DNA of 64,000 bases from Candidatus Nitrotoga sp. MKT (GTDB taxonomy: Bacteria; Pseudomonadota; Gammaproteobacteria; Burkholderiales; Gallionellaceae). A program made the position numbers and the translations under genes. This document shows, piece after piece, positions 1 through 9,533 of the stretch; position 1 is the first letter of the stretch; each line of letters opens with the position of its first letter. Below the pieces are notes generated by a model. It saw only the letters and a program-made list of their open reading frames with translations, was not told the origin of the DNA and made no database searches. The DNA lies in assembly GCA_003402345.1 (NCBI GenBank), contig QFXH01000011.1, positions 1 to 64,000 on the forward strand, in the 5' to 3' direction.

Positions 1-108
1 TCACTAGCGTTGCAGTTGGTACAGCATGGGATGGCTGCATTCCCGCCGCGTGAGTTTCGCGAAGCTCTTGAGTCCTTGCGGTATGATCATCCTGTGCTGC
101 AACTTTGA
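1..108 (+). CDS. 3' fragment of an unidentified gene (runs off the left edge)
   Basis: Frame 1 is open from the first base to a TGA at 106-108 and encodes 35 residues ending in RYDHPVLQL. The start lies outside the window. The composition (charged helix, REFREALESL) looks like a real protein C-terminus, but I do not recognise the family. It runs in the direction opposite to the next four genes. The 130 bases after it, to about 240, hold no gene that I can see. Confidence 0.35.
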   Translation, partial: SLALQLVQHGMAAFPPREFREALESLRYDHPVLQL

Positions 109-239
109 GGGGAGACCTCAGGTCTTGACCCCAATTTTTCACTCACTCCTATACCTATAGTCTTTACCATCACATGCTCTCATTTGAACACTTCCAAACT
201 AATTTCACGCGAGACATAACCTACTGTGCTTGACTACTC

Positions 240-914
240 CTATTTATTTTTTTCTGCGTTCTGCATTTTGGCGCGGTGTTCAAGAACTATTGCAATTAAT
301 CCTGGCTTGAAGCCTCTCTCGAACTCCTCGCTTTGAGTGTAACGCCCCGCCAATTCATTTAGACACACTCCATATACGGCAGTAGCTATAACATCAGCAG
401 GCGAAATTTGATCATCCAACCTACCAATAGTTTTCACAATACATGCTTTAAATTTTTCGGTCGACTCTCGTTCTTCCGCATTTATTGCAGCTTTTTCACT
501 AGCCATAGCTATGTAAGAACACTTTTCGTCATTAACAGCCCGAGATAAATCCTCACTCAGTCCCCTATTAAACAACCCTAAAAGTGACATCACTTCCCCA
601 CGTTTGCTATTAGATATCGTTATAAGATAATTGTTTAAAATTGCATCAAGAACATCGGTTGGAACTTTACATAAACTCTCGATTTGGTTCATCCGAAAAA
701 TTGTGTTGAATATATCCTGCGTCGTTTTGTCATCATTTCGGCACAACAATGCAATGTTTCCGGTTTTTTCTGGTGAGCATTTCAATATAGACTGAAATAT
801 TGCAACAGTTTTCTTCTTTCTTTGTGTCCAATTGTTATCCTTCGTGAAACAAAGCCGTTGAATCATCTGTCCTTCTAAGCTGGCAAATGCTGGAAAGGCT
901 ATCCGCTTACGCAT
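240..914 (-). CDS. Hypothetical protein; probable 3' part of an amber-interrupted gene
   Basis: 224 residues, AT-rich and lysine/isoleucine-rich compared with the core genes nearby. I recognise no domain. The annotated ATG at 914 is not necessarily the true N-terminus. The frame stays open for another 47 codons upstream (915-1055), encodes plausible protein (KKVYGTNEYVTDFVAKKV) and contains no ATG, GTG or TTG. It then meets a TAG at 1056-1058 that ends the upstream ORF in the same frame. Either this is the downstream half of one gene broken by a nonsense mutation, or it is a 5'-truncated remnant starting at 914. The AT-rich composition and the accessory neighbours suggest horizontal acquisition. 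Confidence 0.5.
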   Translation of the reverse strand: MRKRIAFPAFASLEGQMIQRLCFTKDNNWTQRKKKTVAIFQSILKCSPEKTGNIALLCRNDDKTTQDIFNTIFRMNQIESLCKVPTDVLDAILNNYLITISNSKRGEVMSLLGLFNRGLSEDLSRAVNDEKCSYIAMASEKAAINAEERESTEKFKACIVKTIGRLDDQISPADVIATAVYGVCLNELAGRYTQSEEFERGFKPGLIAIVLEHRAKMQNAEKNK

Positions 915-1055
915 TTCGTCTATAGAAATATCTCTTGGCCCATATTTTCCACCAATTACCTTTTTTGCGACAAAATCGGTAACGTATTCATTGGTTCCAT
1001 AAACTTTCTTTAATAATGCATTAGTTTCGACATATTGTTTTTTATTTAAAATGGT

Positions 1056-1433
1056 CTATATCAATTGACAATTAATGGATCCATGCTCCATAAAATATGG
1101 CATATTTAGATTTGTTCCTGTTCTCCAAGTTAGGTCAATTTGATTTGACCCATTTTGAATTAGCGAGTCGATGTCGTACTGAAGGAATCCATATTTTTCC
1201 TCTGTATTAATATCAATCCACGTCTCCGCCTGCACTAAATTGCTCACTAAATAAAAGTAAGAAAGTGCTAGCAATAAAATCTTCAACAGACCATTAAAAT
1301 GATTGATTTTAAATTGATTTTTACATTTGTGACAGGTAACCGAAGCCTCCATTTGTTTACTCAAGCAAGCCTCCTTAGTATTTTGTAGTAGATCCAATTT
1401 CATCCAAAAGCTACCCAATTCTTCGTTATGCAA
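1056..1433 (-). CDS. Hypothetical exported protein, truncated by an in-frame amber codon
   Basis: The open frame starts at a TTG (1433) and is 125 codons long. A CHKC motif is followed by a hydrophobic stretch (LLKILLLALSYFYLVSNL) ending in VQA-ETW, which reads like a signal peptide with its cleavage site. An alternative TTG at 1286 would place that signal at the N-terminus (MKILLLALSYFY...) and is at least as likely a start. The mature part (DIDSLIQNGSNQIDLTWRT, ending in INC) vaguely resembles surface-adhesin-E-like small exported proteins, but this is a weak impression. The terminating TAG lies in the same frame as the next ORF at 240-914, so the two may once have formed one protein of about 400 residues. 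Confidence 0.4.
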   Translation of the reverse strand: MHNEELGSFWMKLDLLQNTKEACLSKQMEASVTCHKCKNQFKINHFNGLLKILLLALSYFYLVSNLVQAETWIDINTEEKYGFLQYDIDSLIQNGSNQIDLTWRTGTNLNMPYFMEHGSINCQLI

Positions 1434-1512
1434 CCAACCTACCGCGCTTGTACAACAAATGGTTCAGATTGTGGTTCGCTTCGCGATCAAAATCTAACCA
1501 TACTCGTTAGGC
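1434..1512 (-). other. attC-like site after the DUF2971 gene
   Basis: On the minus strand the DUF2971 stop codon lies inside GCCTAAC (1512-1506), which fits the attC core consensus RYYYAAC. An imperfect inverted repeat follows, TGGTTAGATT then AATCTGAACCA, differing by one unpaired G. Such an extrahelical base is typical of attC L boxes. A short TCGC-GAA-GCGA hairpin lies between the arms. The distal core should be GTTRRRY and is only poorly matched (GTTGTAC), so this is a degenerate or partial site. Confidence 0.4.
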
Positions 1513-2391
1513 ATCAGGTTCTTCAAGGAAAATATTTTTGAAATCCAGGATTGCTGAAGAGCGAAGTCCTGTTGCCTCCACTTCTTCAGTATCGATGACG
1601 TGCTTCTTCAAATCAAAGGTGGTTTCTTGCGGATACATTCTGTAAAACGCAACTGGCCGTTGAGAATTGGCATATAGCTTGACGATTGTTGTCTCGACGG
1701 CAACGTCACACTTTAGTCCGAAGTACACTCCCGTAAGCCTTACAGGAGCAGGGCAGCTTCCTGCACCTTTATTTGTTAGTCGCCATTCCTTCTCGTAACG
1801 CCATTGAGGGGCCTTCGAATAGAAGTATGTGGATTCGACGACCTCATAAGCAGTCGATAAGCCTTTCATTTTCCAATCAATTAAGTCGCTGATCTTGATG
1901 CTTCTCGGGCCGTCGTATCGCACCGGGCGGATCGTTTCGTGCGCGCCGTCGCTTAGGTCATATTCGAGACAAAGTCCTCGATGTTGGTCCGCGTAGTGGC
2001 TCCACATTAGTGGGCAATTCCAGTGTTCTGCGAGTGAAAGAACACCTTTTCGACCTAACTCTGTCCCAAGGATATTCTGAATTCTCGACGCTAGTATCCG
2101 TTTGTAGTGGTCCTCGACTGTCGGATCAGTTTTGTAATCTCCGTATTGGGTTGAAGAATGCCTATATTCGCTGATAGCGACGCGTGCACGTTCTCTTCCA
2201 ATCATTCGAATGAAGAGCCGCTCTAATGCATGTCGGTCAACGTCGACGATGATGGTGGGGTTGCAGTCAAGTGGGTCATTGAACTGTTCTGGGTTTGCGA
2301 AATACACCTCCGCTTCGCTCAATAGACGCAATGAATTGACGTTAAATGCTCGATACTTGTATAGGCGCTTGGGAGCTTGAAGAGATTTCAT
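1507..2391 (-). CDS. DUF2971 domain protein
   Basis: 294 residues. The family pattern is clear: LYKYRAF near the N-terminus, FANPEQFNDPLDCNP at about residues 30-45, SLAEHWNCPLMWSHYADQHR at about 120-140 and APQWRYEKEWRL near residue 200. The biochemical role of DUF2971 proteins is unknown. They recur in gene cassettes, prophages and defence-rich islands. The gene is bracketed by GTTAGGC (minus strand, 2415-2409) just before its ATG and by GCCTAAC overlapping its stop, which is the layout of an integron gene cassette. It is not co-oriented with a partner that would define a function. Confidence 0.8.
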   Translation of the reverse strand: MKSLQAPKRLYKYRAFNVNSLRLLSEAEVYFANPEQFNDPLDCNPTIIVDVDRHALERLFIRMIGRERARVAISEYRHSSTQYGDYKTDPTVEDHYKRILASRIQNILGTELGRKGVLSLAEHWNCPLMWSHYADQHRGLCLEYDLSDGAHETIRPVRYDGPRSIKISDLIDWKMKGLSTAYEVVESTYFYSKAPQWRYEKEWRLTNKGAGSCPAPVRLTGVYFGLKCDVAVETTIVKLYANSQRPVAFYRMYPQETTFDLKKHVIDTEEVEATGLRSSAILDFKNIFLEEPDA

Positions 2392-2408
2392 AGGATGGCG
2401 ACCTGACC

Positions 2409-2518
2409 GCCTAACGTTTCAAGTTGAGCGACACCCCGAAGGGGCGTGAGCCGCGAGCGTAGAGTTCGTACGCTCGGACGAGGAGGAAAGCGCGGGGCCA
2501 GTTCAAACATTACAACGT
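2409..2518 (-). other. attC-like site before the DUF2971 gene
   Basis: On the minus strand this stretch ends in CAACTTGAAACGTTAGGC, with the GTTAGGC core (2415-2409) about 17 bases before the ATG of the DUF2971 gene. The right half closely resembles the site before the HEPN-motif gene at 24431 (CAACTCGAACCATGTTGGGC). The left half is less regular (GTTTGAACTGGCC) and I cannot identify a clean RYYYAAC core there. The core and the similarity are visible. The reading as an attC site is inference. Confidence 0.4.
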
Positions 2519-2522
2519 TTTT

Positions 2523-2679
2523 TTAGTCTTCTTCAAACTTCCGCACTGCGCGACTTACCGTCATGTAGTGTACCTCGAAATGGCACCCGATCTCTGCCAT
2601 CGTATAAGTACCGGATAGGTAAGTCTGTATGTACTGATTAAGCGGCTTGCCCCGTTTCTCGTTATTTTCTTTCAGTTAA
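2523..2679 (-). pseudogene. C-terminal HTH remnant of an IS200-like (Y1/REP-type) transposase
   Basis: The minus-strand frame ending in TAA at 2523-2525 encodes KPLNQYIQTYLSGTYTMAEI followed by GCHFEVHYMTVSRAVRKFEED. This is the helix-turn-helix tail found at the C-terminus of many Y1-type transposase proteins. The frame is closed upstream by a TAA near 2680 and no catalytic HUH or tyrosine region is present, so only the tail survives. It marks a past mobile-element insertion between the accessory strip and thiC. Confidence 0.6.
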
Positions 2680-2701
2680 TGATTTCAGCCGCGACATATG
2701 A

Positions 2702-4742
<2,041 letters not shown>

Positions 4743-4832
4743 AGCGAACAAATTACTGTAAATGAGGTGGGAAAGCAAGCATGCGCTATTTCCGATATAA
4801 AAAGGGCGGTAAGTGGGGATGCCGTTAATAGT

Positions 4833-5765
4833 TCATGCAATAAGCTGGGCGATCAGCGCCACGTCGGCGGCACCGGTCACTGGCAGGCCATGAGTAGACT
4901 GGTATTCTTTGATGAGTTGCCGTGAGGTTTGACCGAATATTCCATCCGCTTTAATGTCCACGCCGCGATCCGATAGCCCTAGCTGGAGAAGGCGCACATC
5001 CAGTCCGCGTTGCAAAGGCGATTGCAGAGCCAATGAACGCGTTCCAGGCTGCGGGCCATCGTAACAGCCGCGCGGAGTGGCTGACAGCGTTACGCTGGAA
5101 ATTTCTTGGCCGCGTACAACCAGCGGTAGCTCTAGCCCCCAGTAACCCTGATCAATCAAGCGCTGGAAGGTGTCCATACGATAGACGGTAGCACGTAAAT
5201 CAGCTCGGGTATTTTCGGCCAGCCAAGCACGGCGGATGGCTATGTAAGCGGTAATCCATTTCTGCTCGCTGGCGGTGGGGATATCGCCGACTTGTTGAGT
5301 GGTGCGGTTGCGTATTAATTTCCATGAGCCGTGTACGAAACTGTCGTATACCACCGCTACCCCAAGAGGACTAGTGATCTTTAAGCGCTCTGCAGTTTGA
5401 GCGGCAGGCTGCCAATAGGTCTCGTCGAAAAAGGTATCCTGTGTATCGCGCATAACGTTGTCGTCAGCGCTGGCACGTAACAGGTTATGCAGTTTGAATT
5501 CCGTATCCAGCTTAAGGTCGCGTGCCGCAAAGCGCGGCAAATATGATGTTAAACGGGTGCCAAAGCGGGCACCCGAGTTGGCGCAATAGCGTTGCATCAA
5601 CTCATTCAGGTTACCTGAACCCAGTGTGGTTTGCGACCGGCCGAAGGTGAGATGCCCCGTGTCACCCGCAATTAGTGTCACCTGGCCGTAATCACCCAGC
5701 ACTTCGCCGGTCTCGAAGATATTGATGAGAGCCTCGGCGGTTTTCTTTTGGGTTGCTGTCAACAT
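4833..5765 (-). CDS. GH46-like chitosanase with a C-terminal peptidoglycan-binding domain
   Basis: 310 residues. Residues 1-230 follow the chitosanase (glycoside hydrolase 46) pattern. IFETGEVLGDYG and LIAGDTGHLTFGRSQTTLGS supply the candidate catalytic Glu and Asp at the usual spacing of about 18 residues. Residues 240-310 (LQRGLDVRLLQLGLSDRG, DGIFGQTSRQLIKEYQ) form a PG_binding_1 repeat domain. No signal peptide is obvious: the N-terminus is MLTATQKKTAEALINIF. A GAGG about 10 bases before the ATG supports the start. The substrate is probably a glucosamine-rich polymer or peptidoglycan. The lack of an export signal leaves its site of action open. It stands alone between thiC and ttcA. Confidence 0.75.
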   Translation of the reverse strand: MLTATQKKTAEALINIFETGEVLGDYGQVTLIAGDTGHLTFGRSQTTLGSGNLNELMQRYCANSGARFGTRLTSYLPRFAARDLKLDTEFKLHNLLRASADDNVMRDTQDTFFDETYWQPAAQTAERLKITSPLGVAVVYDSFVHGSWKLIRNRTTQQVGDIPTASEQKWITAYIAIRRAWLAENTRADLRATVYRMDTFQRLIDQGYWGLELPLVVRGQEISSVTLSATPRGCYDGPQPGTRSLALQSPLQRGLDVRLLQLGLSDRGVDIKADGIFGQTSRQLIKEYQSTHGLPVTGAADVALIAQLIA

Positions 5766-5799
5766 AATCGTAATTCCTCAATTTTTGAGTTGATCTTTA

Positions 5800-5940
5800 G
5801 GGCGCCTCTAAAAATTCAAGTTTCTAGGCAAGACAAGGCATGAGTAAAAAATTTGAGCGTGGCATATAATTGATATGTAAGCGATAATTTTTTTCGAGTA
5901 ACGCCGTATTGTGACGAAAATTGGATTTTTAGAGGTGCCC
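5800..5940. mobile_element. 141-bp MITE-like element with a TTTA target duplication
   Basis: Terminal inverted repeats GGGCGCCTCTAAAAATTCAA (left) and the complement of GGGCACCTCTAAAAATCCAA (right) bound a 141-bp non-coding segment. The 4-bp direct repeats TTTA at 5796-5799 and 5941-5944 look like a target-site duplication. The segment has no coding capacity, so it would have been moved by a transposase in trans. A longer, diverged relative with similar ends lies at 21458-21663. Confidence 0.7.
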
Positions 5941-5991
5941 TTTAATATTTTTAGCCTGAAGTTCATATGTCATGGCTGTGTTGAACACTTA

Positions 5992-6849
5992 TTACCCATC
6001 AAATGCCACATCTCCTTCATCTACCATGTCGCCCACATTGATATTTTTGAAATCAAACAGCTTGCCGTCCATTAGATGGGAAGATTTAACGTTCTGCATG
6101 GCGGTGAAAATGGACTGGCTGCGGCCGGGGTATTGGCGCTCCCATGCCGTTAACATTTCCTTGATATTTTGGCGTTGTAGGTTTTCTTGTGCACCGCACA
6201 GATTGCACGGGATGATGGGGAATTTCAGGGTGCGGGCAAAACTGGCAATGTCTTTTTCGGCGCAATAAGCCAGTGGACGAATCACCACGTGATCGCCCTT
6301 ATCCGTAACCAGTTTCGGTGGCATAGCCTTGAGTTTTCCGCCAAAGAATATATTCAGGAACAACGTTTCTATCATGTCGTCACGGTGGTGGCCCAATGCG
6401 ATCTTGTTCGCACCCAGCTCTCCGGCCACGCGATAGATGATGCCGCGACGTAAACGCGAGCAGAGCGAGCAGGTGGTTTTGCCTTCTGGAATTTTCTCCT
6501 TGACGATGGAATAGGTATCCTGGGTTTCGATGTGATACTCGATGCCGATGGATTTGAAATAGTCCGGTAGGATATGCTCTGGAAAACCCGGCTGCTTCTG
6601 ATCCAAATTCATGGCGATCAGGCGAAAATTAATCGGTGCGCGTTTTTGCAAAGTACGCAAAATTTCCAGTAGGGTGTAAGAATCCTTGCCGCCGGACATG
6701 CACACCATTATGGTATCGCCTTCCTCGATCATGTTGAAGTCGCCGATAGCGCGGCCAACCTGCTGTTCCAGCCGTCCGCGCAGGCGGTTAAAATTGCTGG
6801 AGTGGTGCTCAAAATGGATGGGGTGTGTGATGGCGTTCATATTGCTCAT
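5992..6849 (-). CDS. ttcA: tRNA 2-thiocytidine(32) synthetase
   Basis: TtcA adds sulfur to cytidine 32 of certain tRNAs, using ATP and an iron-sulfur cluster. The 285 residues show the PP-loop [10 protein letters not shown] at about 54-63 and the two cysteine motifs CSLC (about 132) and CNLC (about 217) that hold the cluster, plus GHHRDD after the first motif. The ATG (6849) directly follows the TGA of the upstream SDR gene, so the two are probably translationally coupled. A second ATG three codons downstream (MNAITH) is possible. Confidence 0.95.
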   Translation of the reverse strand: MSNMNAITHPIHFEHHSSNFNRLRGRLEQQVGRAIGDFNMIEEGDTIMVCMSGGKDSYTLLEILRTLQKRAPINFRLIAMNLDQKQPGFPEHILPDYFKSIGIEYHIETQDTYSIVKEKIPEGKTTCSLCSRLRRGIIYRVAGELGANKIALGHHRDDMIETLFLNIFFGGKLKAMPPKLVTDKGDHVVIRPLAYCAEKDIASFARTLKFPIIPCNLCGAQENLQRQNIKEMLTAWERQYPGRSQSIFTAMQNVKSSHLMDGKLFDFKNINVGDMVDEGDVAFDG

Positions 6850-7590
6850 TCAAAGGTTGATACTGCGTCCGCCATCCACCGCAATAATTTGTCCGGTAAT
6901 GTAGGGCGCATCGTTTAATAAAAATTTCACGGTACGGGCAATGTCGTCTGGCTCGCCTTCGCGTTTGAGCAAGGTATGCGCGATGATCTTCCTCCGACGC
7001 GTCTCATCGTCCCACTCCGCACTTTCAGGCCACACAATGACGCCAGGGGCAATTGCGTTGACGCGCACCTGTGGGGCCATTTCCTGCGCCAGCGCGCGCG
7101 TGAGCGCCGACAGTCCGCCCTTTGCTATGCTATACAACAAGTGCCCACGCATTGGCCGTTCGGCATGGATGTCCACGATGTTGACAATGGCGCCGTGGTT
7201 GTGGCGCAACTCCCTCGCTGCCGCTTGTGCGAGCAGCAGCGGGGCTTTCAGGTTGGTGCCAATGAGGTCGTTCCAGTTTTGATCGTTTACATCGCTTAGT
7301 GACGTTGCAAAAAAACTGGAAGCATTATTAACTAGCGCATCCAGCCGCCCAAAGTGGCTGATGGTTTCTTCTACCAGCCGGAACAGAGCTTGCGGGTCCA
7401 GCAGATCTGCCTGTATATGCAGCGCAGAGCCAGGACGCTCGGCATTTAACTCTGATTGCAAAGCCAATGCATCCTGCGCAGAAGAACGGTAGTGCAGCGC
7501 AATGTTCGCCCCCGCTGCGTGCAGCTTGCGGCAGATCGCCGCGCCCACGCGCTTTGCGCCACCCGTCACTAATATCACTTTACCTTGCAT
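6850..7590 (-). CDS. Pteridine-reductase-like short-chain dehydrogenase (FolM type)
   Basis: A 246-residue SDR. TGGAKRVG near the N-terminus binds NADP, NNASS follows beta-4, and the catalytic Tyr and Lys are in YSIAKGG. The C-terminus VDGGRSINL is typical of the PTR1/FolM subgroup, which reduces dihydropteridines or dihydrofolate. I chose the ATG at 7590 because GGGGAG lies 7 bases upstream. The longer ORF to 7647 would overlap the divergent promoter region. The stop abuts ttcA. The substrate is inferred from the TGGAKRVG variant and from FolM-like length, not proven. Confidence 0.8.
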   Translation of the reverse strand: MQGKVILVTGGAKRVGAAICRKLHAAGANIALHYRSSAQDALALQSELNAERPGSALHIQADLLDPQALFRLVEETISHFGRLDALVNNASSFFATSLSDVNDQNWNDLIGTNLKAPLLLAQAAARELRHNHGAIVNIVDIHAERPMRGHLLYSIAKGGLSALTRALAQEMAPQVRVNAIAPGVIVWPESAEWDDETRRRKIIAHTLLKREGEPDDIARTVKFLLNDAPYITGQIIAVDGGRSINL

Positions 7591-7645
7591 GGTGCTCTCC
7601 CCTAAACTTACGGCTTGTAATTTAACACATCCCCATCGCTCAATC

Positions 7646-8797
7646 ATGCCCTCACTGCCCTTGCCATCCCCCGAAGCCCAAGCGCACAGCGATCAACTGC
7701 GTGACCTGATTCATCATGACATTGCGCGGCAGGGAGGGTGGATCCCATTTTCGCGTTTCATGGAATTGGCGTTATATGCGCCGGGAATGGGTTATTACAG
7801 TGCCGGGGCACGCAAGTTCGGTGCAGCCGGGGATTTTGTCACCGCGCCGGAAATTTCTTCGTTATTTGGCCGAACGTTGGCGCGGCAATTAGTTGAAATT
7901 ATGGCGCAAAGTACCCCGCATATTCTCGAACTTGGCGCGGGTAGCGGTAAGCTGGCGGTTGATATATTGGGCGAGCTGGAACGGCAAAATAGTCTGCCAG
8001 AACGCTATGACATCCTGGAAGTCAGTGCCGACTTGCGCGAGCGGCAACGAGTTTTGCTGCAAGCGCGCTTGCCCCATTTAATTAACCGCGTGCATTGGCT
8101 GGATGCGCCCCCAGACAGCATTTCTGGAGTGCTTGTCGCTAACGAAGTGCTGGATGCACTGCCAGTGCATCTGGTACGTTGGATTGATGCAAATATTGTT
8201 GAACGTGGCGTGGCGAGCGAGGGAGAAAGCTTTGTGTGGCAGGAACGCCTGCCGGAAAGCCCAATGTTGCTGGAGATTGCACAACAGATCAAGGTGCCTG
8301 ATGACACGCTCAGTGACGTATCGCTTGCCGTACGTGGCTTGGTCAGCAGCCTGAGCGAGCGCTTACGTCAAGGTATGCTGCTATTTATTGACTATGGTTT
8401 TGGCGCGCGTGAGTATTACCACCCGCAGCGCACACAAGGCACGCTCATGTGCCACTACCGCCACCACGCACATGACGATCCCTTTTTTCTGCCCGGATTG
8501 CAGGACATTACCGCGCACGTAGATTTTACCGCCGTAGCGGAAGCGGCCATTGATGCAGGGTTGCACCTGTATGGTTATACAACGCAAGCCTATTTCCTGA
8601 TTAATGGCGGAATTACTGACTTATTGGCAGAGACCGATTCTGAAAATGTTCGCGACTACCTCCCTCTTTCTGCACAACTGCAAAAGCTGACTAGCCCTGC
8701 TGAGATGGGTGAGTTGTTTAAAATAATTGCTCTGGGCAAAGGAGTAAATATGCCCCTATGTGGCTTTGTGTCGGGTGATAAGTCGCGTTTGTTATAA
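7646..8797 (+). CDS. MidA/NDUFAF7-family SAM-dependent methyltransferase (DUF185)
   Basis: 383 residues. The family block FMELALYAPGMGYYSAGARK is followed by GDFVTAPEISSLFG and the SAM-binding loop ILELGAGSGKLAVDIL. ANEVLDALPVHLV and FIDYGFGAREYYHPQR are also conserved in MidA/NDUFAF7. The mitochondrial homologue methylates an arginine in a complex I subunit. The bacterial substrate is not established. I chose the ATG at 7646 (MPSLPLPSPEAQ) since the longer reading overlaps the SDR gene antisense. The 55 bases between the two divergent starts must hold both promoters. Confidence 0.9.
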   Translation: MPSLPLPSPEAQAHSDQLRDLIHHDIARQGGWIPFSRFMELALYAPGMGYYSAGARKFGAAGDFVTAPEISSLFGRTLARQLVEIMAQSTPHILELGAGSGKLAVDILGELERQNSLPERYDILEVSADLRERQRVLLQARLPHLINRVHWLDAPPDSISGVLVANEVLDALPVHLVRWIDANIVERGVASEGESFVWQERLPESPMLLEIAQQIKVPDDTLSDVSLAVRGLVSSLSERLRQGMLLFIDYGFGAREYYHPQRTQGTLMCHYRHHAHDDPFFLPGLQDITAHVDFTAVAEAAIDAGLHLYGYTTQAYFLINGGITDLLAETDSENVRDYLPLSAQLQKLTSPAEMGELFKIIALGKGVNMPLCGFVSGDKSRLL

Positions 8798-8950
8798 AAT
8801 ATTTTATAAGATTGATACGTCAGCAGTTGGATGTCTGGCTATTAGTCAAGGGGAGAAGGATCCGTCTTAAATTTTCGGAACCCGTATGTGTTATCAAACA
8901 CTCTGACTTTGGATTTATACTGCATCTAACATAATTCTTGTAAGACACGA

Positions 8951-9430
8951 ATGATGAAGCCACATTACCTATTAGTTTTTCTGTGTACTGGTTATGTCAG
9001 CTGGGCACAGGCGGAAATATATAAAAAAATCGATGCTGACGGGCATGTGACTTATTCCAGCACACCTATTAGAGGCTCCAAGAAGCTTGATTTGGAGCCA
9101 CTGACTATCGTGCCGTCGCCTGCGCATGTGCGCAATAACGCTACGCCCTCTGATTTCCTTAAGGTAGATTCGGATACACAGAAAAACCGCGATAACTTGC
9201 GTCGCAAGATACTTGAAGAAGAATTATCAACAGAACAAAAACTGGTCGAAGAGGCTCGTCAGAACTTGATGAATGGGAAAGAACACCCGGAAATTCTGAA
9301 GGACAAAGACGGCAAGGGCTATCGAAATGCGGCCAAATATGAAGAAAATATAAAAACTTTGCAGGGGCAGGTAACATTGCACCAGAAGAATGTCGAAGCG
9401 CTTAAGACTGAGCTGCTCAAACTCAAGTAA
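8951..9430 (+). CDS. DUF4124 exported coiled-coil protein
   Basis: 159 residues. The signal peptide ends near SWAQA-EIYKK. The DUF4124 motif IYKKIDADGHVTYSSTP follows, and then a long charged coiled coil from about residue 70 to the end (RRKILEEELSTEQKLVEEAR). It is likely periplasmic. The molecular role of DUF4124 proteins is unknown. It stands alone, with the convergent topA on its 3' side and about 150 non-coding bases before it that show no clear signal. Confidence 0.8.
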   Translation: MMKPHYLLVFLCTGYVSWAQAEIYKKIDADGHVTYSSTPIRGSKKLDLEPLTIVPSPAHVRNNATPSDFLKVDSDTQKNRDNLRRKILEEELSTEQKLVEEARQNLMNGKEHPEILKDKDGKGYRNAAKYEENIKTLQGQVTLHQKNVEALKTELLKLK

Positions 9431-9533
9431 TTATCGTGTGCTTTTTGGATAAATTTGCTGAAAAATTCATATTCTGGCGCTGATTGCAAGACCGATAGTA
9501 TTTTTGGGATGCTGGTTCAGCATAACGGACATC

